Assembly (NCBI GenBank): GCA_028817795.1
Contig: JAPPOU010000043.1
Location: forward strand, 1 to 32,937
DNA from: Alphaproteobacteria bacterium
Lineage (GTDB): Bacteria; Pseudomonadota; Alphaproteobacteria; Micavibrionales; UBA2020
Direction of reading: 5' to 3'
Length of the DNA stretch: 32,937 nucleotides
Position numbers and translations under genes: made by a program. Of the stretch, positions 15,522 to 23,457 are shown in pieces; within the stretch, counting starts at the first letter, position 1; each line of letters opens with the position of its first letter. The notes under the pieces are model-generated. The model saw only the letters and a program-made list of their open reading frames with translations, had not been told where the DNA came from and did not search any database.

Positions 15522-16666
15522 TACATCCCCCCCAGCCGCGCGCGCAGCGTTTTTGGCCCTGCCGTCATGGCAAAGTAATCATATTCACCCGCGACATCCG
15601 TCGACATCAGGTAAAGAAAATGCATCGTATACCATTTGAATTTCAGGCGGCGGTAATTACCCTTGGTATAAAGGCGAAAAAACCGTGGCGAAAGAACGTG
15701 CGGCCCACTGCCCTCTGTCCGCTCAAGACCGCAGGACAAAACAGGGTCAAGCTGGGGAAAGCAAATGCCATCGGACGGCGCCGTGTAGTCCGCCCACGAC
15801 AGCCGCGCATCTTGCGCCACCGTGTCAAGGTCGCACCGGAATTTCTCCGCCTCTGGCTGAAAACTGATAAGGGGAATGCATTGCCCCAACGTCATCAAAG
15901 ACAACTTTGCATCTTGCGGCATGCGCCGTAAAACCGCAGCAACAGCGGGTATCGCCAGCATCGTGCCGACACTATGCGCGACAATCAAAACCTCATCCGC
16001 GTCATTTTCGCCCAATGCGTGCAATATACGATCGGAAAAAGCGTGAATACGCGCATCAACATCAGGGAGCGCCCCTTGGCTCCAGCGTGCGGAAAAAGCG
16101 TAAATTCGCATCAACCAGAAAACAGCCAGACGCCCACCCAGCCAGAACAACAGTTTCAAAAACCCATAGCCCACTGCCATCGCCAAGACAACAGCAACCA
16201 GAACCGGCATGTGCAGCAGTAAATATCCGGCCAATGCAAAGGCCAGCCATCCCGCAGACAACAGGGAAAAAATAATATACAGCGCCGGGTACAGCCCCGC
16301 AATCATCTGCCGGGGGCAGGCACGCGCATAACGACCCACAAGCCCTGTGAACAGGTAAGCTTTCAGGCAGAAAAAAAAGTCGGACAAAACCCCCGTCAGG
16401 GAATCATTCCAGTGGCGGCGCACAATGTCGTCCCAGACCAAAAACTCCACATCCGTGTCAATGCCCGCACCATCGTCATCATCCGCCCGCACACGCCACC
16501 CGTGCACCAACGCTGAAATCCTTTCGCGCAAGGACACATCAAAACGTAGACTCCCGATATCGGATTGCTTCTTGGCGTGCGTCCTGTAAAGGCGGTGATA
16601 GTGCCCCGCACCACGCGGATCAAAACCCGCAATATAAAAAACGCGGCGACGGCGGACATGGTGCAT
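15521..16666 (-). CDS. Alpha/beta-hydrolase-like membrane protein
   Basis: A 381-residue protein with an alpha/beta-hydrolase pattern interrupted by membrane helices. The N-terminus has a strand and oxyanion-type loop (VFYIAGFDPRGAGHYHRLY). Hydrophobic segments at about 127-155 and 158-185 follow. The nucleophile elbow is VAHSVGT with S232. A candidate acid and histidine are not certain. It may act on a lipid or ester at the inner membrane; this is inference from the membrane insertion and neighbours. The start at 16666 is fixed by GGAG eight bases upstream, which sits just after the kpsS stop; the gap to kpsS is 11 bases. The stop overlaps the P450 start (TAATG). Confidence 0.7.
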   Translation of the reverse strand: MHHVRRRRVFYIAGFDPRGAGHYHRLYRTHAKKQSDIGSLRFDVSLRERISALVHGWRVRADDDDGAGIDTDVEFLVWDDIVRRHWNDSLTGVLSDFFFCLKAYLFTGLVGRYARACPRQMIAGLYPALYIIFSLLSAGWLAFALAGYLLLHMPVLVAVVLAMAVGYGFLKLLFWLGGRLAVFWLMRIYAFSARWSQGALPDVDARIHAFSDRILHALGENDADEVLIVAHSVGTMLAIPAVAAVLRRMPQDAKLSLMTLGQCIPLISFQPEAEKFRCDLDTVAQDARLSWADYTAPSDGICFPQLDPVLSCGLERTEGSGPHVLSPRFFRLYTKGNYRRLKFKWYTMHFLYLMSTDVAGEYDYFAMTAGPKTLRARLGGM

Positions 16667-16677
16667 GGTATCGCTCC

Positions 16678-17970
16678 TTAACCCACCATGCGCCACGATT
16701 CATGCGTGGGCACAACGCGCATGCCGTCTTTTTGCGGCAACATTCTTTCCGCAACAGTGTCCAGCAAGTCAGGATAGCACGCAGGCACATGATAATTCCC
16801 GTCGATCTGGCTTGTTTCTACCAGCATGCGATGCAGCATGTGCCATGTATCAAGGCAGGGCGGCGCGGGATTGGCTAAAAAGTCATCAAGGTCACGCATA
16901 TCCGCAAGATCGGGAATATTATACAACGCCCGGCCCAGCGTTTTAACGGGGCACTTGTGATACAGCGCCGACAAACCCGTTGTGCTATTAATGGTAATCA
17001 TGCCTTTGGCGCGACGCAGGAACGGTGCCATCTTTCCGTACCAGAGAAAAACGACACGATCCGCAACGCCATGCTGCGCGGCAAGCTCTTGCGCCGCTTT
17101 TTCATGATTGTTCACGCCGTTATCCAGCGGGTGCGCCTTGATGACAAGGTTACAATCCGTAGGCGCGGAACGCGCAAAAGCGGCAATCACGTCCTCGATC
17201 ACCGCACGCATTGTTTTGTGATCGGCGTATTGGCGAATCTGGCTGTCACCCTCCAGTTGCAGGCACAACAGGTAAAACGGTTTCCTGCTGCGGCAGATAT
17301 CGCGCTGACGCAGCCTTGATTGAACCTTGCGCGGCACATACAACGCAGACTGGCGCAAAAACGCCATGGTTTCCGCGCCAACGCTGACCGTGCGGTGCGT
17401 GCGGTAATTCCTGAACAGACGTTTATAACGCCAGAACCCGAAATAATGCCACACGCAGTTCCACAACATGCGCGGCGTTGAGAACGGCAGCTTGGGCCAG
17501 CGGGCCTGCTGCAAAGACGGACGCCCCCACCCCGGTTGCTGACGGGCACGTAAAATGCGGGCGCGGTAATCTTCGGCCTGTTCACACGGCAAGCGCGGAT
17601 CGCACATGATCCAGTTGGGGCGCAGCAGCCCTTCTTCAAATCCATGAAGGCGCACGCCTTTTTTTTGCGCGAGATGCATAGCAGCCTGATGCACGGGGCG
17701 CCAATAACTGTAGAATGCAATATCGGTGATACCAAAATCAGCCACATGGCGTTCTAACCACGCCGGGAAATCTTCTTCCGTGCCGATATAGTCCGTGGCG
17801 GCGGCATCATGCGCCCAGTCCTGTTTGTCACCGCCGTTAAAGTTCACGCGCCGGACGCTGTGCCCATCGGCCATCAACCGCGCTGCAAGCAAAGAAAAGA
17901 ACGGGCCGTGACACCCCTGCAAAAACAAAAAACGCCTGAAACTGGTTTGTGGAACTGCAGATGTCGTCAT
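16678..17970 (-). CDS. kpsS: Capsule polysaccharide Kdo-transferase KpsS-like
   Basis: A 430-residue cytoplasmic protein of the KpsS family. In group 2 capsule systems KpsS adds the first beta-Kdo to a lyso-phosphatidylglycerol acceptor, starting the linker that marks the chain for export. Visible motifs are QGCHGPFF near residues 18-25, HGFEEGLLRPNW (109-120) with conserved acidic residues, 'LVIKAHPLDNGVNNHEK' in the GT-B C-terminal domain, and INSTTGLSAL near the end. AAGGG seven bases before ATG 17970 supports the start; it follows kpsC by 24 bases. The length is close to family norm. Confidence 0.88.
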   Translation of the reverse strand: MTTSAVPQTSFRRFLFLQGCHGPFFSLLAARLMADGHSVRRVNFNGGDKQDWAHDAAATDYIGTEEDFPAWLERHVADFGITDIAFYSYWRPVHQAAMHLAQKKGVRLHGFEEGLLRPNWIMCDPRLPCEQAEDYRARILRARQQPGWGRPSLQQARWPKLPFSTPRMLWNCVWHYFGFWRYKRLFRNYRTHRTVSVGAETMAFLRQSALYVPRKVQSRLRQRDICRSRKPFYLLCLQLEGDSQIRQYADHKTMRAVIEDVIAAFARSAPTDCNLVIKAHPLDNGVNNHEKAAQELAAQHGVADRVVFLWYGKMAPFLRRAKGMITINSTTGLSALYHKCPVKTLGRALYNIPDLADMRDLDDFLANPAPPCLDTWHMLHRMLVETSQIDGNYHVPACYPDLLDTVAERMLPQKDGMRVVPTHESWRMVG

Positions 17971-17994
17971 ATCAGCGCCCTTTTATTGTTATGG

Positions 17995-19923
17995 TTAAGC
18001 TGCAAGTCGGCGGATAACTGTTTCTATATTACAAGCCTGCTTTGTTTTCCAGTCAAAATATAATGGATAAAGCAACAGCGCACCCGCAACCAATTGGTTT
18101 ATGTTTAAATGGCGCGTACGGCGCGGGAAATTGCAAAAATCTTTTGTCAGCCCCCACCCTGCATAAAAAGGCTTTCCGTAAACTGCAACTGTCTTGTCAC
18201 GCAGCAAAGCTTCAAACCCTGTTAGAGATGTCATGGCATGCACTTCATCCACAACAGGCCACAGGCTGGAAATGCTGCAATCCTTTAACACCTTGTCACA
18301 ATGCTGCAAGGCATCCACGTTAGGAAAACCGCCTTTGCGCTTACCGGCTTCAACATCAGGGTGCGGCTTATACAAAATATAGGCATCAGGATTATTTTTG
18401 CGTACAGCCTTCAGCAAATCAAAGTTCGTGCAGATATCTTCCGTGCCCGTCATGATAGAGGCGTCATCCTCCACCTGCCCCGGCACCAGAATAACGCAGC
18501 GACCATCCACGCCCGTATCAAGCGCAGCCTGTTGGCCTGTGTTATATTTACTCACACCCGTGTTGACTAGCAAATCACGGACCCCCGCCGCGCGCACCAA
18601 AAGACCTTCGGGCATTTCTTCATGCTGCAAAATATGCTCAAGATCAGATGCCGTGCGCGGATCGTAATAAATACCCCGGTCATCCAGAACCAAAGACCAC
18701 GGAAACGCAAGCTTTGCGCCCAAACCGCGCGAGCGCACAAAGCCATCCTCCATCAATGTCACCGGCATGTCAGCAGGAAGGCGTTTTTTTTGCAACAACT
18801 TGTCGCGCCGCGATGCCCAGGCAATAACACGGCGATTGTCTTGCGGCGCGGCCTTCATGCTGCGCGCAAATCCGGTATCCGGCCCTGAAAATCGGCGCGT
18901 AAAATACATACGCCATGGGCTGAACCCCACAGCAACGGAAGGCGCAGATGTTTTCTTTTCCCGGCGCACAAGATCGGACATCAATCCAATTGTATCTTCC
19001 AGTGTCGCAATGCCGCCCGTAAACGGATCAACGTAACGCGCATAGCGTAAATATGCCGCCGCAAAAATATCTTCCACCGTCCGTGCGTGGCCCCGGCGGC
19101 CACAAGAAATTTTGTCTTGCGTTAATCCCCAGCCCGCATAAAACGGCAGGCCGTAACAATGCACGCTTTTACCCGCCATCAACGCCTCAAACCCCAACTG
19201 ACTGGAAATGGTCGCAACTTCGTCACAAGCCGCAAACAAATCCCACGGATTGACAGGCGTTGTGATAAGATTGACGTCATGCTTTTGCGACAATTCACGC
19301 AGATAACCGCCCTTTTTACCTGTCAAGGTATCCGGGTGCAGCTTCACAGCGATATCTTTTGCATCAAATGCCGCCAAAGAATCTTCGATCATGCATTCAA
19401 ACGCATCCACGGACGCGCCTGAATATTGCACTGACGCATCACCCGCCGTCTGGTCGACGATCAGCCGTTTAAATGCACGGCCTTTATAGGGCAAAAGACC
19501 TTTATTGTACTTCGTCAGTTTTTCATGCCGCATCCAGTCCATCGCGCGGCGGGCACGGGCCAGCTCTTCTGTGCTGAAATCCGTTTCACGCAACATGGTT
19601 TCAAGGTCGGACGGACGGGTTGAATCATAGTAAATACCTGTGCGGTCCAAAAGCATGGACAGACGCGGCGCACCATCAACGCCCAAACCATAGGACCGTA
19701 AAAAACCATCCTCTAGCGCGATATAGGGCAGCGTCTTTTTTTCCGCCAAAGCGCGGGCGCGGGTGCTGGTCAGCTTGCGCCCCCACCCCGCAACCGCATC
19801 ATAACCGCCGGTATAAGGCAGCACGAAATCCGTTGCCTCATGCACAAAAGTTTTGAGATGCGGTATACGCCATATGCCCCACGACAAAACAAGAAGACGG
19901 CCAAGATTTGATGCAGTCGTCAT
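17995..19923 (-). CDS. kpsC: Two-domain capsule Kdo-transferase KpsC-like
   Basis: A 642-residue cytoplasmic protein built of two homologous halves, as in KpsC, which extends the poly-Kdo linker with alternating linkages. Each half has the signature: LEDGFLRSYGLG (EDGFLRS at 71-77) with LDRTGIYYD in the first, and MEDGFVRSRGLG (EDGFVRS at 392-398) with LDDRGIYYD in the second. Each also has a K(L/P)HPD element and a GFEAL...YG(L/K)PFYAGWGLT block. The start ATG 19923 has GGAG four bases upstream and lies nine bases after kpsE. The length and duplication match the family, so both active sites appear intact. Confidence 0.92.
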   Translation of the reverse strand: MTTASNLGRLLVLSWGIWRIPHLKTFVHEATDFVLPYTGGYDAVAGWGRKLTSTRARALAEKKTLPYIALEDGFLRSYGLGVDGAPRLSMLLDRTGIYYDSTRPSDLETMLRETDFSTEELARARRAMDWMRHEKLTKYNKGLLPYKGRAFKRLIVDQTAGDASVQYSGASVDAFECMIEDSLAAFDAKDIAVKLHPDTLTGKKGGYLRELSQKHDVNLITTPVNPWDLFAACDEVATISSQLGFEALMAGKSVHCYGLPFYAGWGLTQDKISCGRRGHARTVEDIFAAAYLRYARYVDPFTGGIATLEDTIGLMSDLVRREKKTSAPSVAVGFSPWRMYFTRRFSGPDTGFARSMKAAPQDNRRVIAWASRRDKLLQKKRLPADMPVTLMEDGFVRSRGLGAKLAFPWSLVLDDRGIYYDPRTASDLEHILQHEEMPEGLLVRAAGVRDLLVNTGVSKYNTGQQAALDTGVDGRCVILVPGQVEDDASIMTGTEDICTNFDLLKAVRKNNPDAYILYKPHPDVEAGKRKGGFPNVDALQHCDKVLKDCSISSLWPVVDEVHAMTSLTGFEALLRDKTVAVYGKPFYAGWGLTKDFCNFPRRTRHLNINQLVAGALLLYPLYFDWKTKQACNIETVIRRLAA

Positions 19924-19932
19924 ACCACTCCG

Positions 19933-21120
19933 TCAATTCACAACATGGTCTTTCAGCCCGGCCAAAATCAGGCGGCCAATGCCGAAAATCAAGAATGACA
20001 GGATAAAAGTCAAAAAGACCGACTGGCCACGCTTTGGATATTCCGCCGTTTCCGCCGCAATCGGCTCTACAACAGGAACGACATAGCTTTTTTGCCGTTG
20101 CGCTTCCAGCCGCGCGCTTTCCAGCGATGTTAGCGCCGCAGTATAAGCTTGCGTTGCAATTTCATGCTCCGTCATCAGCTCTTCATAACCTGCAATTTTT
20201 TGCGTATAGGCCCCTTCACCGCCTGTCAGGCGCTTTTGTTCTTGCTTGATCTGCGCATTCAGCGCAGCCAGCTTCTTACGCGCCAGAACAACCTGCGTGT
20301 TTTCAGATGTCATGTAGGATGACATGGCCTTTACCTCTGCAGACAACTTGGCATGTTCCGCCTCAAGGCCGGAAATCAAGCCTGAAATCGCGCCGGATTT
20401 CATTGCAGGGTCAATATCTTGATGCGCCATGCGGAATTGCGCCATGCGCTTTCGCACATCTTTCATGCGCTCCTCTGCTTCAGTTACACGTTCTTGCGAA
20501 AGGCGCAGGGCATCGCGTTCAGCGCGATCATTAAAGCCGTTAATCAGCTCCTCGCTCAACGTCAGGATATTCGCGGCAATTTTATGCGCGTCCTCTGCCG
20601 TAAAAGCACGTGTGTGAATAATGGCCGACCCGCTATCGATATCAAACGTAACATCAACGCGGTTCATGTAGTAATCATACAGCTCTTCAAACGTTGCGCC
20701 CTTGGGTAAACGCGCTACAAAATCCGCATCAGGATGCGTGAACATCGCACGCAAACCAATTTTTCCTTCCAGCGCCTTCACCGCATCGCGGGAATGCACG
20801 TATTCAACAATGCTACGCACGTCCTGCGATGATTGCCCCATACCGTTCAGCCCCATCATCATGCCAAACAGCGCGGGGGACGGGCCGCTACCAGCAGCGC
20901 GCACAGTCATATGCGTTTCCGACTGATACTGCCCTGCGGCAATAAAGAAGAAATAAACAAACGACACCAATGTTGGAATCGCCACAGCCAGAAACATCAT
21001 TTGCAATGTGTTACGCATCTTTTTGGCGGACTGCTCTGCCCAATGCGGCTGCGCGGCTCTTATTTCATCCTGTTCTACGGACAGCGTTTTTTGCTGTCGT
21101 TGTTGCGCTGCGTTACTCAT
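19933..21120 (-). CDS. kpsE: Capsule export inner-membrane/periplasmic protein KpsE-like (PCP-3 type)
   Basis: A 395-residue polysaccharide co-polymerase-type protein. A cytoplasmic tail of about 40 residues is followed by TM1 (about 42-62, MFLAVAIPTLVSFVYFFF), a large periplasmic domain with coiled coil (about 185-330, many E, K, A and R), and a C-terminal TM (368-387, VFLTFILSFLIFGIGRL). In capsule systems KpsE links the ABC transporter to the outer-membrane channel KpsD; no kpsD gene is in the window. Its start overlaps the kpsT stop (ATGA). Confidence 0.85.
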   Translation of the reverse strand: MSNAAQQRQQKTLSVEQDEIRAAQPHWAEQSAKKMRNTLQMMFLAVAIPTLVSFVYFFFIAAGQYQSETHMTVRAAGSGPSPALFGMMMGLNGMGQSSQDVRSIVEYVHSRDAVKALEGKIGLRAMFTHPDADFVARLPKGATFEELYDYYMNRVDVTFDIDSGSAIIHTRAFTAEDAHKIAANILTLSEELINGFNDRAERDALRLSQERVTEAEERMKDVRKRMAQFRMAHQDIDPAMKSGAISGLISGLEAEHAKLSAEVKAMSSYMTSENTQVVLARKKLAALNAQIKQEQKRLTGGEGAYTQKIAGYEELMTEHEIATQAYTAALTSLESARLEAQRQKSYVVPVVEPIAAETAEYPKRGQSVFLTFILSFLIFGIGRLILAGLKDHVVN

Positions 21121-21764
21121 AGATTTTTATATACCTCCAAGCCCTCTTCGACTGAATCGAAGCGGACCAGTTTTCCCTTGTTAAGCACAAAAACCAAATC
21201 ACAACTTTCGCGTATTGTCTGCAAGTTGTGCGACACCATCACAAAGGCTGCATTACTACGCGCCTGCGCAATCGCATCGTCATATTTTTTCTTGAACCGC
21301 GCATCATTCACCGTCGGTATCTCATCAACCAGATAAACGTCAAAATTAATAGCCAGAGACAGCGCCAGATTCGTCCGGGCACGCATGCCGGATGAAAACG
21401 TGCCGATCGGCATGTGAAGGTATGTACCCAGTTCGGCCATATCCTCGACAAAATCAACCACCCGCCGCCAGTTTTGCCCGTAAATGCGCGAAACAAAACG
21501 AATATTATCAATCGCGGATAAATGCGTGTGAATGCCGCCGGCAAAAGACATGGGCCATGATATACGGCCACGCGACATGATGCGCCCACCCGTGGGGCGC
21601 TCTGACTTTGCAACCAGGCGCAGCAACGTTGATTTGCCCGCGCCGTTGCGCCCCATGATCGCTACATTCCTGTCCGTCGGAATCGTTTCCGTCACGTCAT
21701 CCAGAATGATATTGGGATGCCCGGTCGTTCTATACATCTTTGTGACATTTTGGAACTGTATCAT
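21117..21764 (-). CDS. kpsT: Capsule ABC transporter ATP-binding protein KpsT-like
   Basis: A 215-residue ATPase that powers capsule export with KpsM. Walker A is GRNGAGKST (38-46). The family's atypical signature FSSGMRARTNLALSLA replaces LSGGQ, and Walker B is VYLVDEI. The short length without a C-terminal carbohydrate-binding domain is typical of KpsT, which recognises the lipid linker, rather than of O-antigen Wzt. The start overlaps the kpsM stop by one base (TGATG). The 3' end overlaps kpsE by four. Confidence 0.93.
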   Translation of the reverse strand: MIQFQNVTKMYRTTGHPNIILDDVTETIPTDRNVAIMGRNGAGKSTLLRLVAKSERPTGGRIMSRGRISWPMSFAGGIHTHLSAIDNIRFVSRIYGQNWRRVVDFVEDMAELGTYLHMPIGTFSSGMRARTNLALSLAINFDVYLVDEIPTVNDARFKKKYDDAIAQARSNAAFVMVSHNLQTIRESCDLVFVLNKGKLVRFDSVEEGLEVYKNL

Positions 21765-22579
21765 CAGTCAAACGCCCTAAAACGTATCATACGCTCGGAC
21801 AAAAGCCCGATAAAAAGGCTGACAACCGCCATGATGGCAACATAGCCATAGCCCGGTATCGAGGTTTCAAACGAAACAAAAAACCCTTCGCGGAACAATT
21901 CGATCAAGTGCACCAGCGGGTTATAGTACAAAACATCGCGTACCTGCGCAGGCACGTCACGCAGCGTATAAAACACGCATGACACAAACAAAAGCAAGCG
22001 CCAGATGTGCGACATGATACGGTTAAACACAGGCCAGAAGGTCGTTAGAACGTTTTGAAAAAACCCGGCACTCATCCCAAAGAAAATAATCATGAAAAGG
22101 GATATAACCACAGCCAAAAGATCATGCGGCGGCTGGCTATAGCCTGTGGCACAAGCCACAAAAACAAGGAACGCAAATACAACAAAAAACGTTGCCCCCT
22201 CCAGAATGACGCGCGCAATCATCGCATCCAGCACCGTTACTTGCCTGTAAATCAGCAAAGGCTTTGCAAACAGTTCAGCTGTCGAGATACCGTTTGCAAT
22301 TTTACGCATGGTCACGACCGGCAAAATACCCGTGAGCAAAAACGGTACAAGCGGCATGCCCGCATGCTCTGTCATGCCGCGATAGGCAAAAAGCGCAAAG
22401 AAAATCCCCATCAGCATGATCGGCTCGAACATGGCCCAGAGATAGCCTATATCCTTACGGCCATGCTTTGTCTGCATTTCACGCAAGATCAATGCCCAGA
22501 CAACGCGTGCCTGTATCTTCAGGCCTTCCGTCAGGCTTTCACGCGCTGTCGGTGTGTATATTTTTTCCGTAAGATTCAT
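21764..22579 (-). CDS. kpsM: Capsule ABC transporter permease KpsM-like
   Basis: A 271-residue integral membrane protein of the ABC-2 type, the transmembrane half of the capsule exporter. An N-terminal amphipathic region with ALILREMQTKHGRKDIGYLW, the usual KpsM/Wzm signature, is followed by about six membrane helices; the terminal part (RFRAFD) is cytoplasmic. It is the first gene of the minus-strand operon kpsM-T-E-C-S. No good Shine-Dalgarno is seen before ATG 22579, so the start is less certain. Confidence 0.9.
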   Translation of the reverse strand: MNLTEKIYTPTARESLTEGLKIQARVVWALILREMQTKHGRKDIGYLWAMFEPIMLMGIFFALFAYRGMTEHAGMPLVPFLLTGILPVVTMRKIANGISTAELFAKPLLIYRQVTVLDAMIARVILEGATFFVVFAFLVFVACATGYSQPPHDLLAVVISLFMIIFFGMSAGFFQNVLTTFWPVFNRIMSHIWRLLLFVSCVFYTLRDVPAQVRDVLYYNPLVHLIELFREGFFVSFETSIPGYGYVAIMAVVSLFIGLLSERMIRFRAFD

Positions 22580-22725
22580 GGCCGTGTATTTACTTATTTA
22601 CTGTCAGGAGACTAGCGGCCTGCAGACGGTGGAGTCAATCAAATCGCTTTCACGGCGCTGGCTTTTTAAAATATTATGAATTACGATGCCGCACATACAG
22701 CAGCACCTGTGACCGGAGTCGTTTT
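22580..22725 (+). promoter_or_regulatory. Divergent control region between kpsM and the CMP-sugar synthetase gene
   Basis: 146 bases separate two divergent genes and must hold the promoters of the capsule operon and of the neuA-type gene. An AT-rich stretch (TTTTTAAAATATTATG, 22662-22678) could carry a -10 for the plus strand. Reading minus, a TTGACT lies about 18 bases before a poor TAGTCT. Neither is convincing; boundaries are those of the gap. Confidence 0.3.
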
Positions 22726-23457
22726 ATGTCTAAAAATATCTGCATCATCCTTGCCAGAGGCGGCTCCAAGGGCCTGCCGGGGAAAAACATCAAGCCGCTG
22801 GCCGGAAAGCCCCTTATCGCCCACACCATCGGCCATGCGCAAGAATCGGGCCTGTTCTCCCATATTGTGGTCAGCAGCGATGACACCGATATTTTATCTG
22901 TTGCTGAACAATACGGCGCGATTCCCCTAAAACGACCGGATGACCTTGCCAGCGACACCATCGGCTCCATGCCCTCCGTTAAACACGCCCTTTTAAGGGT
23001 CGAGGAAAAAACGGGCACGCCTTTTAATACCGTCACCTTGCTCCAGCCCACATCGCCGCTCCGCCTTGCCCGCGATATTACAGGCGCCATGAATGTGCTG
23101 AAAAACGGACACGCCGACAACGTGGTCAGTGTCACCAGTGACCCGCCATCACCTTATTACACGGTCATCGAGCAACAAAGCAGCGGCGGCTATGCCGTGT
23201 GCAAGCCCGCGCATATTGTGCGGCGGCAGGACGCGCCACCGGTTTACCAACTCAATGGGGCTATTTATATATGGCAGCGCGCATTCTTTACGGGCACAGA
23301 CATACACCATACCTATAAAAACCTGACAGAAAAAACGGATATCTATGTCATGCCGCCCGAAAGATCGTTCGATATTGACACACAGCTTGATTTTGATCTT
23401 TGTGTTTTCATGCTGGAACGGCGGAAAAACGAGGAAACAGCTGTAAAAGCAGCCTAA
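22726..23457 (+). CDS. neuA: CMP-nonulosonate (acylneuraminate/legionaminate) cytidylyltransferase
   Basis: A 243-residue enzyme that activates a nonulosonic acid with CTP to give the CMP-sugar donor. The nucleotide-binding loop ARGGSKGLPGKN (10-21) and LQPTSPLR (106-113) are diagnostic of the NeuA/LegF group and differ from KdsB. A DIDTQLDFDL motif near the C-terminus carries metal-binding aspartates. GGAG eight bases before the ATG supports the start. The exact sugar (sialic, legionaminic or a relative) cannot be read from this protein. It stands alone on the plus strand; its stop overlaps, tail to tail, the stop of the 654-residue gene. Confidence 0.9.
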   Translation: MSKNICIILARGGSKGLPGKNIKPLAGKPLIAHTIGHAQESGLFSHIVVSSDDTDILSVAEQYGAIPLKRPDDLASDTIGSMPSVKHALLRVEEKTGTPFNTVTLLQPTSPLRLARDITGAMNVLKNGHADNVVSVTSDPPSPYYTVIEQQSSGGYAVCKPAHIVRRQDAPPVYQLNGAIYIWQRAFFTGTDIHHTYKNLTEKTDIYVMPPERSFDIDTQLDFDLCVFMLERRKNEETAVKAA

